From the NCBI GenBank assembly GCA_005883245.1, contig VAXT01000103.1:1-10300 (forward strand): a stretch of DNA of 10,300 bases. Direction: 5' to 3'. The stretch's first letter is position 1. Every line of letters starts with the position of its first letter. This document shows, one piece after another, positions 1-7,171 of the stretch. Under the pieces are notes generated by a model. That model made no database searches, was not told the origin of the DNA, and saw only the letters and a list, made by a program, of their open reading frames with translations. Position numbers and translations under genes: made by a program. This DNA is from Actinomycetota bacterium. Lineage in GTDB: Bacteria > Actinomycetota > Thermoleophilia > Gaiellales > Gaiellaceae.

Positions 1-12
1 TCACGTAAGCCC

Positions 13-1080
13 TTGCGCGTCCTCTACTTCGGGACGTACGAGCAGAACTACCCGCGCAACGCGCAGGTGATCTCGGCGCTGCGCGGTGCCGGGGTCGAGG
101 TCATGGAGCGGCACGAGCGCGTCTGGGAGGGACGGCGCAGCAACTGGGGTGCGCGCTGGCAGGCCGCGTTTCGGCTCTTCATCGCGGAGATGCGGCTGCG
201 CTTCGGCTCCGCCGATGCGTTCGACGCGGTGCTCGTCGGCTATCCCGGGCACTTCGACGTGCCACGGGCGCGAAGGGTCGCGGGTCGCCGTCCGCTCGTG
301 TTCAACCCGCTCATCTCGCTGCACGACACGCTCGTCGGGGACCGGAGCCGCTTCCGGCAAGGACTCTTCGCGGCCCGGATCCTGTGGATGGTCGACCGCC
401 GCGCGCTGAGGCTGTCCGACCTCGTGGTTGCCGACACCGAGGCGAACGCAGACTTCCTCGCCGAGCTCGGCGACCTCCCGCGCGAGCGCGTGCGCGTCTG
501 CCTCGTCGGCGCCGAGGACCGGATCTTCCACGCGGGCTGGCGACCCGACGAGCCGTTCCGCGTCCTCTTCGTCGGCAAGCTGATCCCGCTGCACGGCCTG
601 CCGACGATCCTCGAAGCCGCCCGGCTCGTTCCGCAGCTCGATGTGCGCGTGATCGGCTCGGGGCAGCTCGACGGCGCCATGGAGGACCGGCCGCCGAACG
701 TCGAGTGGCACCAGTGGGTCGACTACGACGAGCTTCCGCGCGAGTACTGGGGCGCGGGATGCGCGCTCGGAATCTTCGGGACCTCGGACAAGGCGCAGCG
801 CGTGATCCCGAACAAGGCGTACCAGGCGCTCGCGTGTGGGGCTCCGCTGATCACAGCCGACACACCGGCCGCGCGTGAGCTGCTCCGCGACGGAGAAAGC
901 GCCCTGCTCGTGCCTCCCGGCGACCCGGCCGCGCTGGCGAAGGCGATGCGGCGTGTGGCTGCGGATGCCGAGCTCGCGAAGAGCCTCAGCCGAGGCGGAC
1001 GGGCCGTGTACGAGGAGCGGGCGAGCGAAGAGGTGCTCGGCGCGCGCTGGAAGGCGCTGCTCGAAGAGCTCGTGGTGTGA
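13..1080 (+). CDS. GT4-type (GT-B fold) glycosyltransferase, group 1 family
   Basis: Probable cytoplasmic or membrane-associated retaining glycosyltransferase that moves a sugar from a nucleotide-sugar donor to an unidentified acceptor. The 355-residue product has two Rossmann-like halves. The N-terminal half opens with RVLYFGTYEQNYPRN (residues 2-16). The second half begins at FRVLFVGKLIPLHGLPTILEAA (residues 182-203 in two overlapping parts: FRVLFVGKL, then IPLHGLPTILEAA), the usual start of the donor-binding domain. The donor-site region is PNKAYQALACGAPLITAD (266-283), followed by RELLRDGESALLVPPGDP (288-305), which matches the C-terminal Glycos_transf_1 pattern. The start shown is a TTG with no clear ribosome site, but the frame is open to the left window edge (codons for SRKP precede it), so the true start may lie just outside. 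It overlaps the next gene by GTGA, implying translational coupling. Family assignment is firm; substrate is unknown. Confidence 0.85.
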   Translation: MRVLYFGTYEQNYPRNAQVISALRGAGVEVMERHERVWEGRRSNWGARWQAAFRLFIAEMRLRFGSADAFDAVLVGYPGHFDVPRARRVAGRRPLVFNPLISLHDTLVGDRSRFRQGLFAARILWMVDRRALRLSDLVVADTEANADFLAELGDLPRERVRVCLVGAEDRIFHAGWRPDEPFRVLFVGKLIPLHGLPTILEAARLVPQLDVRVIGSGQLDGAMEDRPPNVEWHQWVDYDELPREYWGAGCALGIFGTSDKAQRVIPNKAYQALACGAPLITADTPAARELLRDGESALLVPPGDPAALAKAMRRVAADAELAKSLSRGGRAVYEERASEEVLGARWKALLEELVV

Positions 1081-2510
1081 GACCGCGGCCGAAGATCTTG
1101 CTCTGGGCTGCGATCGCCGCCTACGCCGTCGGGTTCGGGGCGCTCTCGATCCTCCAGTACCGCGCGTACAACACCGGGCGCTTCGACCTCGGAAACATGG
1201 CTCAGGCGGTGTGGGCGACGGCGCACGGTCACCCGCTCGAGGTCACGAACCTCCAGGGCGACCAGGTGTCGCGGCTCGGCTCGCACGTCGATCCGATCCT
1301 CGTCGCCTTCGCCCCGATCTGGTGGATCTGGCCCAGCGCGGCGATGCTCGTCGCTACGCAGGCGGTGGCGATCGCCCTGGGGGCGCTGCCTGTCTTCTGG
1401 CTCGCCCGGAAGCACCTCGGCTCCGAACAGGCGGCGCTCGGATTCGCGCTCGCGTACCTGCTCTACCCGGCCGTGCAGTGGCTGACGCTGAACGAGTTCC
1501 ACCCGGTCGCGCTCGCGTGCCCGCTGCTCCTCTTCGCGTTCTGGTACCTGGATGAGGATCGGCTCGGGGCGTTTGCGCTCTTCGCTCTGCTCGCTGCGCT
1601 GACGAAGGAGGAGATCCCGCTCGTCATCGCGGGGATGGGCGTCTGGTACGCGATCTCGCGCAGGCAGTGGAGGATCGGCGGAGCGATCGCGGCGCTCGGC
1701 TTCTGCCTGACCGCGATCTCGGTGCGAGTCGTCCTGCCGCACTTCAACGAGGGCGCGACATCGAGCTTCTACGCGCGCTACGGCACGCTCGGGCACTCGC
1801 CCGGGGGGATCCTCGAGACGCTCTTCACGGACCCGGGCAAGGTCCTGTCGACGGCGTTCGACGGGGAGGGCTTCCACTACCTGCTCGACCTGTTCGTGCC
1901 GCTTCTGCTGCTGGTCGTCGCCTCACCGGTCGTGCTCGTGGCCGCGCTTCCGGAGCTCGGGTTGAACCTCCTCTCGGCGACGGACACGCAGAGCTCGATC
2001 CACCACCACTACACGGCCGGATTGATCCCGCCGCTGATCGTCGCCACGGTGCTCGGCGCAGCGCGGCTGACGAGGTCGCGTCCCGGGCTGCGCATGCCGC
2101 TCGCCACGACTCTCGTCGCCGTGATGGTCGCCGCCAACTACCTGCTGGGGGCGGTCCCCGTGTGGCGTGGTCTGCCCGGCGGGCAGACGTACCGGGCGTA
2201 TGCAGCGCACGTGGCCACGCACGACCGGATCACCGACCGTGCGCTGCGGATGATTCCCGACGGCGCCGTGGTCAGCGCGACGAACTCCCTCGGCTCGAAG
2301 CTCTCGGGACGCAGGCGCTTCCTCAGCTTCCCGTACATCCGCGACGCGCAGTGGGTCGCCGCTGACGAGACTCAGCCCGGCTATGCCGACCGCTGGGATC
2401 CGCCGGCCACCGCCGAGGCGCTCGCCCGCCTGCGCCGCAACCCGATCTGGCGGCTCGTCTTCTCCGACGACGGCGTGCTCGTCTTCAGGCGGACGACAAG
2501 GAGCAGGTAG
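1077..2510 (+). CDS. DUF2079 family polytopic membrane protein
   Basis: Integral membrane protein of 477 residues with about ten hydrophobic segments in residues 8-360 and a hydrophilic C-terminal domain of about 115 residues. Features I associate with DUF2079 are RFDLGNMAQAVW (35-46), SHVDPILVAFAP (69-80), LTLNEFHP (136-143) and IHHHYTAGLIPP (308-319). The function is unproven. The overall plan (an acidic motif in the first loop, many TM spans and a soluble tail) resembles GT-C glycosyltransferases that use lipid-linked sugars, so an envelope glycan role is an inference supported by the coupled GT4 gene. The GTG start overlaps the upstream stop in GTGA. The conserved-looking end WRLVFSDDGVLVFRR (458-472) shows that the C-terminus is intact, although its last 130 bp are also read on the other strand by the GT87-like frame. 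Confidence 0.85.
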   Translation: MRPRPKILLWAAIAAYAVGFGALSILQYRAYNTGRFDLGNMAQAVWATAHGHPLEVTNLQGDQVSRLGSHVDPILVAFAPIWWIWPSAAMLVATQAVAIALGALPVFWLARKHLGSEQAALGFALAYLLYPAVQWLTLNEFHPVALACPLLLFAFWYLDEDRLGAFALFALLAALTKEEIPLVIAGMGVWYAISRRQWRIGGAIAALGFCLTAISVRVVLPHFNEGATSSFYARYGTLGHSPGGILETLFTDPGKVLSTAFDGEGFHYLLDLFVPLLLLVVASPVVLVAALPELGLNLLSATDTQSSIHHHYTAGLIPPLIVATVLGAARLTRSRPGLRMPLATTLVAVMVAANYLLGAVPVWRGLPGGQTYRAYAAHVATHDRITDRALRMIPDGAVVSATNSLGSKLSGRRRFLSFPYIRDAQWVAADETQPGYADRWDPPATAEALARLRRNPIWRLVFSDDGVLVFRRTTRSR

Positions 2511-5500
2511 AGCGCGAGCAGCAGCGCGTCGCGCGCAACCACGAGCCACGAGGTGCCCTCGAGCTGGAACAGATGGCTGTAGTGGAAGAACCAGACCTGC
2601 GCGAGCACGAGCGCCGCGCCCACGAGGGCAATCGCCGCCAGGCCCGTCGCCCCGGGTAGGAGCAGAACGAGCGGGATCAGCCACACGACGTACTGCGGCG
2701 AGACGAAGCGGTTGAAGACCAGGAACCCCGTCACCGCCGCACACGTCGCCAGCACGAGGCTTCCGGCAGTACGAGAGCCGCGCCAATAGAGCCACCAGAC
2801 CGCGGCCACGGCCACCGCCTGGAGGAGCGACGTGAGCGTGGCGAAGGCGTTCGGCAGCGAGCCGGAGAGGTCTCTCGTCGCCGCCCCGGTCGCTCCGTGG
2901 ACGACGGTCGCGTCGTAGAGACCCAGCCGGTCCGCGGCGAGCAGGACGCCCGCGCCGAGGCTCTCGATCTGGAGGCCACGCGCCGACTGCGAGTGAAAGC
3001 TGTCCCAGAGCCCGCCTGGTGAGAGAATCGCGAACGGCAGCACGATGAGCACGGCGACAGCCGCGAAGACGGCGAGCGCACGCAGGGTGCGGCTACGTCC
3101 CGCGACCGACCACACGTAGATCGCCGCGAGGGGAACGATCGCGAGCGGATACAGCTTCGCCGTCACCGCGAGCCCGAGCAGCCCGAATCCGAGCAGCTCC
3201 CGGCGGCGCAGGATCGCCGCCAGCGCTCCGACCGTGAGCGCCGCCGGAAAGAGGTCGTACGTGTTGAGCGAGATCGGCCCGACCGCGACGGGAGAGAGCG
3301 CGAAGAGCACAGCCGCCCCGTACAGGCGCTGCCTGGACGCGCCCAGCGTCACGAGCACGAGCGCGACGGCGAAGAGCGCACCGATCCCACACAGGGCCAT
3401 GAGCGCCTTGAAGACCGCGTTGTACGCGCCGGCCGGCAGCACCGCGGGGGGAAGGAAGACCGCGAACGCGCCCGGCGGGTACTCGACGAAGAGGTCCCGG
3501 TACGGAACGTCCCCGCGGAGAAAGCCGTCCGCGTAGAGGCCGTAGATGTGGACGTCGCGGTAGCGTTCGGCGCGGAAGAGCCCGCCGTCCGGGACCGCAC
3601 ACGCGAGCAAGAAGAGAGGCGTGGCGAACGCGGTGACGCGCGCGGCCAGCCTCGTACCGGGGTCGGTGGCTATGGCTGCGGTGGCGGCGGTGACTGCGCC
3701 GGAGGCGGCTCGGCGGGAGGCGGCGTGACCGGCCGGCTGAGGGGCCGGCGGTACGTAGTAGTACGAGCTCGGCGGCGGCGGGCCTCCGTAGCTGCCCGGG
3801 CTGAACGAGTGCCAGATCGGCTCGGAGTGGGACTCGGGGAAGTCGCGCACCGGAGTCGGCCCGATCGCCTCCTCCATGAACAGCTTCCAGATCGTGGCCG
3901 GGAAGGTGCCGCCGGCGACGGCGATCCCGTGCACGCTCTCCATCGGGATCTCGGCCTGCGGATAGCCGACCCAGACCGCAGCCGTCAACGTCGGTGTGAT
4001 CCCGTCGAACCAAGCGTCCGCATGGTTCTCCGTGGTGCCCGTCTTGCCACCGGCCGGCCGGCCGATGTTCGCGCCGACTCCCGTCCCGGCCTGGATGTTC
4101 TCCTCGAGGATGCGCGTCACCTCGGCCGCGACCCAGTCCGCGATCACGCGGTGACGTTTCGGCCGCCCCCAGTTCCGGTCCTCGCCGCCGCCCGCGAAGA
4201 CGACCTTGGTGATCGCCATCGGCTCGGAGTAGATGCCACCCGCGGCGATCGTGGCGTACGCCGAGGCCATGTCGAGCGGCGACACGCCGATCGACCCCAG
4301 CCCGAGCGACGGCACGTAGGCACCTTCGCGCGTCTTCAGCGACGAGCGGATCCCGAGGCGGTTCGCCATCGCCGCCACCTTCTCCGCTCCGAGATCGAGC
4401 GTCAGGCGTGCGTAGACCGTGTTGTCCGAGAGCAGCGTCGCATGCGTGATCGAAGTCGAGCCGACATACGTGTGCGAGTAGGTCTGGACGTCCCAGGCTT
4501 CCGAGTATGGGTTCGGCTGGTAGTGGAGCGGCGCCGAAAGGTAGTACGTCGTGTCGGGATTGATGCCCTGCGAGACGGCCTGGGTCAGGACGAAGGCTTT
4601 GAATGTCGAGCCGGCCTGGCGTCGTGCCTGGGCAGCAAGGTTGAACTGGTTTCCGGCGCGTCCCGGCGTGACCGCCGTCATCGTCTTGATCGCCCCCGTG
4701 CGCGGATCGATGGCCACGAGCGCCGACGCGGGGTCGTTGTCGTAGTAGAGCGTGTCCTTGATCGCCTTCGTCGCCGCACGCTGCATGCGCGGGTCGATCG
4801 TCGTGTACACCTTGAGCCCGCCCGAGCGCACCGTCGCTGCGCCGTAGCGTTTGATCAGCTCGTCGCGCACGTAGCTGAAGAAGTACGGCTCCCGGATGCG
4901 CGAGTAGATCCGCCCGGGCCGCAGGTGGAGGTCTGTGACCTTGCTCCCCTCCTGGTAGTTGGCGTAGCTGATGTCACCGTTCGCGTACAGCGCCTTCAGC
5001 ACGTCGTTGCGCCGCTCGATCGCGCGCTCCGGATTCTTGAACGGGTCGTAGATCGACGGTGCCTGCGGCAGCCCCGCGAGGAGAGCCGACTGGAGCAGCG
5101 AGAGCTTGCTCGCGCGGCGCGAGAAGTACGTCTGCGCGGCCGCCTCGACGCCGTACGCATGGTTGCCGTAGTAGACGGTGTTCATGTAGTTGGCGAGGAT
5201 CCAGTTCTTCCCGTGCTTGTCGCTGAGCTTGATGGCGAGACACGCCTCGACCAGCTTTCGGTGCAGGCTTCGCTCCTGGTGCCGGATGTAGAGGTTCCGG
5301 ACGAGCTGCTGCGTGATCGTGGAGCCGCCCTCGACCGTGCGGCCGGCCCGGACGTCGTTGTAGGCCGCTCGAGCGATGCCCTGGAAGTCGATGCCGCCGT
5401 GCTCGTAGAAGCGGCGGTCCTCGATCGCGACCGTCGCCTTGCCCATCCAGGGGCTCATCTCGTTCAGGCTCACCGGCTGGCGGTTCTTCTCGGCGGGAAT

Positions 5501-5773
5501 CGAGCCGAGCGAGGAGCCGTCCGCAGCGTAGATGAACGAGTTGGAGCCGATCGTCGCCGGCCGGAGGTCCTGCAGGTTGCAGTCGGCCTGGATCGAACGC
5601 GCGCTGCTGAAGCCGACGGTGCCGGCGGCTGCGAGGAGCCCGAGGAGCAGGAACAGCAGGACGGCGACCTTGCGGCGGCGCTTGTTCCGTCGTGCGCTAC
5701 GGCGCTGACGGCGGTGGTTCGGCACGTACGGACGCGCGCGGCCGCGTCGACCGTTTCCGGACGGCGAGCTCAC
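2381..5773 (-). CDS. Class A penicillin-binding protein reading through into a GT87-like membrane glycosyltransferase (apparent fusion)
   Basis: One open frame of 1130 codons carries two protein families. Residues 1-675 form a class A PBP: Arg-rich cytoplasmic tail (1-35), signal anchor (36-55), GT51 transglycosylase with EDRRFYEHGG (118-127, catalytic E118), GGSTITQQLVRN (149-160) and E176, then a transpeptidase with STFK (S389-K392), SDN (449-451) and KTGT (577-580). This part polymerises and crosslinks peptidoglycan outside the membrane. After a Pro/Ser/Tyr stretch (664-680) and an Ala-rich linker, residues about 701-1098 form a polytopic GT87/DUF2029-like enzyme with RYRDVHIYG (737-745), PYRDLFVEYPPGAF (757-770) and RFVSPQYVVWLIP (1022-1034). 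The GTG start overlaps the MscS stop (GTGA). I suspect that two genes (PBP 5773-3670, GT87 from about 3673 to 2381) are joined by a frameshift near 3670-3750 (see the junction entry). Domain calls are firm; the single-polypeptide structure is doubtful. Confidence 0.8.
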   Translation of the reverse strand: MSSPSGNGRRGRARPYVPNHRRQRRSARRNKRRRKVAVLLFLLLGLLAAAGTVGFSSARSIQADCNLQDLRPATIGSNSFIYAADGSSLGSIPAEKNRQPVSLNEMSPWMGKATVAIEDRRFYEHGGIDFQGIARAAYNDVRAGRTVEGGSTITQQLVRNLYIRHQERSLHRKLVEACLAIKLSDKHGKNWILANYMNTVYYGNHAYGVEAAAQTYFSRRASKLSLLQSALLAGLPQAPSIYDPFKNPERAIERRNDVLKALYANGDISYANYQEGSKVTDLHLRPGRIYSRIREPYFFSYVRDELIKRYGAATVRSGGLKVYTTIDPRMQRAATKAIKDTLYYDNDPASALVAIDPRTGAIKTMTAVTPGRAGNQFNLAAQARRQAGSTFKAFVLTQAVSQGINPDTTYYLSAPLHYQPNPYSEAWDVQTYSHTYVGSTSITHATLLSDNTVYARLTLDLGAEKVAAMANRLGIRSSLKTREGAYVPSLGLGSIGVSPLDMASAYATIAAGGIYSEPMAITKVVFAGGGEDRNWGRPKRHRVIADWVAAEVTRILEENIQAGTGVGANIGRPAGGKTGTTENHADAWFDGITPTLTAAVWVGYPQAEIPMESVHGIAVAGGTFPATIWKLFMEEAIGPTPVRDFPESHSEPIWHSFSPGSYGGPPPPSSYYYVPPAPQPAGHAASRRAASGAVTAATAAIATDPGTRLAARVTAFATPLFLLACAVPDGGLFRAERYRDVHIYGLYADGFLRGDVPYRDLFVEYPPGAFAVFLPPAVLPAGAYNAVFKALMALCGIGALFAVALVLVTLGASRQRLYGAAVLFALSPVAVGPISLNTYDLFPAALTVGALAAILRRRELLGFGLLGLAVTAKLYPLAIVPLAAIYVWSVAGRSRTLRALAVFAAVAVLIVLPFAILSPGGLWDSFHSQSARGLQIESLGAGVLLAADRLGLYDATVVHGATGAATRDLSGSLPNAFATLTSLLQAVAVAAVWWLYWRGSRTAGSLVLATCAAVTGFLVFNRFVSPQYVVWLIPLVLLLPGATGLAAIALVGAALVLAQVWFFHYSHLFQLEGTSWLVVARDALLLALYLLLVVRLKTSTPSSEKTSRQIGLRRRRASASAVAGGSQRSA
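3670..3753 (-). other. Candidate frameshift at the PBP/GT87 junction
   Basis: In the open (fused) frame this stretch reads as an Ala-rich linker (HAASRRAASGAVTAATAAIA). Moving on by one base gives VTPPPAEPPPAQSPPPPQP and then TAG at 3672-3670, a proline-rich tail typical of actinobacterial class A PBPs. With one base removed near 3730-3746, the PBP would be 700 residues long. The TAG overlaps an ATA (3673-3671) that opens the GT87 frame immediately before its first membrane span. No ATG, GTG or TTG lies in the GT87 frame until a TTG at 3610, which falls inside that span. A GCCGGC/GCCGGC hairpin (3732-3737 with 3744-3749) and a C4 run sit at the shift point. A sequencing or assembly indel, or a genuine mutation, are both possible. 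Confidence 0.55.
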
Positions 5774-6492
5774 AGCACGCTCTGTTCCCGCAACCGGCGT
5801 GCGACACGCCTGCGCAGGTCGCTCTCCACGGCGTCGAGCTCGGCGGCGTCAGGCGCCCACGAGCGAACCGTGACCGTCGCGGTCCCGTTGAGGCCCGTGA
5901 CGAGCACGGCAGCGCGGGGATCGCCGGCTGTCTCGGTCTTCAGCAGGTCGACCACCGCATCGAGATCCTTGTCGAGCGGTACCTGAACCGACACCTGAGC
6001 GAGCTTCTCCCGACTGACGATGGTGGAGTTCAGAATCGTATCCGAGGCCAGCTTCTCGTTCGGGATCACGAGGCGCCGGTTGTCGGGGGTCTTGATGAAC
6101 GTGTACGTGAGCCCGATCTCCTCGACGACCCCTTCGACGCCGTCGACCGTGACGGTGTCCCCGAGCCGCAGGGGCTGTGTGAACGCGATCACGACACCGG
6201 CGACGAAGTTCGCGAGTGGGCGCTGAGCGGCGAGGCCGACGACGAGGCCGACGACCGCAGACGAGGCGAGCAGGCCCGCGGCGATTGCCCGCACCTGCGG
6301 CACGACGAGCAGTCCGGAGAGGATGCCGAGGACGATGATGGCCGTCATCAGGCTGCGGCGGAGGACTCCGTAGCGAGTCGCCGCGGCGGCCGGCAGCGTG
6401 TGTTTCGACATGCGCCAGTCGACGATCTTCGCGAGGACGACCGCTGCCACGATGATCGCGACGACGAGCAGCCAGCGTGCCCAGATTTCCAT
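5770..6492 (-). CDS. MscS family small-conductance mechanosensitive channel
   Basis: Inner-membrane tension-gated pore that releases solutes on hypo-osmotic shock. The 240-residue protein has TM spans at about 5-24 and 45-64, and a pore-lining Gly/Ala-rich span at about 70-104 ending LAAQRPLANFVAGVVIAF. The MscS beta domain follows: PLRLGDTVTVDGVEGVVEEI (107-126), then DNRRLVIPNEKLASDTILN (137-155). The C-terminal alpha/beta domain runs to about 235. Length matches short MscS homologues, which lack extra N-terminal helices. The start is ATG with only a weak purine-rich site (GAG about 5 bases upstream). The stop overlaps the GTG of the PBP gene in GTGA, so channel and cell-wall synthase are probably translated from one message. 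About 160 bp separate it from the next gene upstream, so an own promoter is likely, though no clear one is seen. Confidence 0.92.
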   Translation of the reverse strand: MEIWARWLLVVAIIVAAVVLAKIVDWRMSKHTLPAAAATRYGVLRRSLMTAIIVLGILSGLLVVPQVRAIAAGLLASSAVVGLVVGLAAQRPLANFVAGVVIAFTQPLRLGDTVTVDGVEGVVEEIGLTYTFIKTPDNRRLVIPNEKLASDTILNSTIVSREKLAQVSVQVPLDKDLDAVVDLLKTETAGDPRAAVLVTGLNGTATVTVRSWAPDAAELDAVESDLRRRVARRLREQSVL

Positions 6493-6619
6493 GGGCGCTC
6501 TATTCGACGGCGAGACGGGCGATCCTCAGCCGGTGCTTGCGTCGGATTTGGCGCCGACTCGGCACAACGCGGCCACGATTCCGGCGGTACGCTCACAGCG
6601 GGCGGCGGGTGGATCCGGT

Positions 6620-6633
6620 CCCACCCGGGTGGG
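6620..6633. repeat. 14-bp perfect palindrome in the DUF2203-MscS gap
   Basis: CCCACCCGGGTGGG is a perfect inverted repeat with no spacer, located in the 161-bp gap (6493-6653) downstream of the DUF2203 stop and upstream of the MscS start on the minus strand. A smaller CGGG/CCCG pair (6641-6644 and 6650-6653) sits between it and the stop. It could be an operator for the MscS-PBP operon or part of a terminator for DUF2203. There is no T-run, so a standard intrinsic terminator is not supported. I see nothing else convincing in this gap and no clear -10 box for the MscS gene. Confidence 0.35.
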
Positions 6634-6653
6634 GAGTTCGCGGGTGCTGCCCG

Positions 6654-7052
6654 CTAGAGCGGCTTGCGGCCCGAAAAGCCTTCTTCCAGGCCGTGCCAGA
6701 AGCCGATCTCGTCCTCGCCCAGACGCCAGCAGAGCAGGATCTCCTCGCCGTCGCGGGTCGCCGGGAAGTCCACGAGCCCGGCATCGAGGTCCTTGACCAG
6801 CGCACCGGTCTCGTGGATGCGCGCCACGCAGCGGGCGATGCCCGTGACCTCCTCGTCGAGCCGCCCCTGCACGTCCTCGAGCTCGTGCGGCTCGACGTTG
6901 CCTCCGTTCCCGGCGATCCGGGTCGTGATCGCCGCCTGCCGCTCCTGGAGCTCCACCAGGGCGCGGCGGTGCCCGACCAGCTCCTCGGTCAGAGGACGCA
7001 CCTCGCCGAGCGCCTCGTTCGCCTCCTCGGTAGTGAAGTGCCGCTGCTCCAC
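6654..7052 (-). CDS. DUF2203 family protein
   Basis: Small soluble protein of unknown function, 132 residues from the GTG at 7052. It begins with HFTTEEANEALGEVRPL (5-21), runs through a helical, probably coiled-coil middle rich in Glu, Arg and Leu (20-85), and ends with the family signature GALVKDLDAGLVDFPA (83-98), EEILLCWRLGEDEIGFWH (103-120) and GFSGRKPL (125-132). The frame stays open upstream to 7550, but that extension is antisense to the protease gene and is Arg/Ser-rich shadow sequence, so I chose the GTG directly before the conserved N-terminus. No good Shine-Dalgarno site is present. It is divergent from the sORF/protease unit. Family call is strong; function is not known. Confidence 0.85.
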   Translation of the reverse strand: MEQRHFTTEEANEALGEVRPLTEELVGHRRALVELQERQAAITTRIAGNGGNVEPHELEDVQGRLDEEVTGIARCVARIHETGALVKDLDAGLVDFPATRDGEEILLCWRLGEDEIGFWHGLEEGFSGRKPL

Positions 7053-7057
7053 GCCCG

Positions 7058-7063
7058 TATGAT
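7058..7063 (+). promoter_or_regulatory. Candidate -10 box (TATGAT) for the sORF-protease unit
   Basis: TATGAT differs from TATAAT at one base and stands out in a GC-rich region. Transcription would start near 7070, about 3 bases before the GTG at 7073, so the message would be nearly leaderless, which is common in actinobacteria. A -35 match is poor (GTGAAG near 7033, spacing about 19). The box lies just upstream of the DUF2203 GTG (7050-7052) on the other strand, so divergent control is possible. Confidence 0.4.
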
Positions 7064-7072
7064 CCGGCCGTT

Positions 7073-7171
7073 GTGAGCGCGGGTCAACGGCTTCGGGAGC
7101 CACGCGCCGAGGCTGGCGATCTGCCCGCCGGGCACGCCCTGGCAATCGGTCGCCTGACCGGCTCTTCATGA
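7073..7171 (+). CDS. Possible small ORF (32 aa) coupled to the CPBP protease
   Basis: A GTG-started frame of 32 codons begins just after the TATGAT box and ends in a TGA that overlaps the protease ATG in ATGA (7168-7171). The product (start SAGQRLREPRAEAGDLPAGH) is hydrophilic and matches no family I know. It may be a leader that delivers ribosomes to the protease start, which lacks its own Shine-Dalgarno site. It could instead be the protease's cytoplasmic N-terminal tail with a frame change at the overlap, or chance. Codons are GC-ending as in real genes, but the ORF is too short for that to weigh much. Confidence 0.3.
   Translation: MSAGQRLREPRAEAGDLPAGHALAIGRLTGSS

Noticed and set aside
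723..1877. 384-codon open frame on the minus strand opposite the GT4/DUF2079 genes
   Set aside because: Low-complexity Arg/Glu/Asp composition, no recognisable domain, and antisense to two well-supported genes.
2513..2545. GCGCG-rich inverted repeats just after the DUF2079 stop, considered as a terminator
   Set aside because: They lie within the coding sequence of the GT87-like gene and have no T-run on the plus strand.
3548..5986. 812-codon open frame on the plus strand opposite the PBP/GT87 gene
   Set aside because: Arg/Val/Asp-rich, with no family motifs, and fully antisense to a gene with intact catalytic motifs. High-GC coding DNA often leaves such mirror frames open.
6541..6558. GTCGG/CCGAC inverted repeat upstream of MscS
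   Set aside because: A stem of only 5 bp with an 8-base loop, expected by chance in GC-rich DNA.
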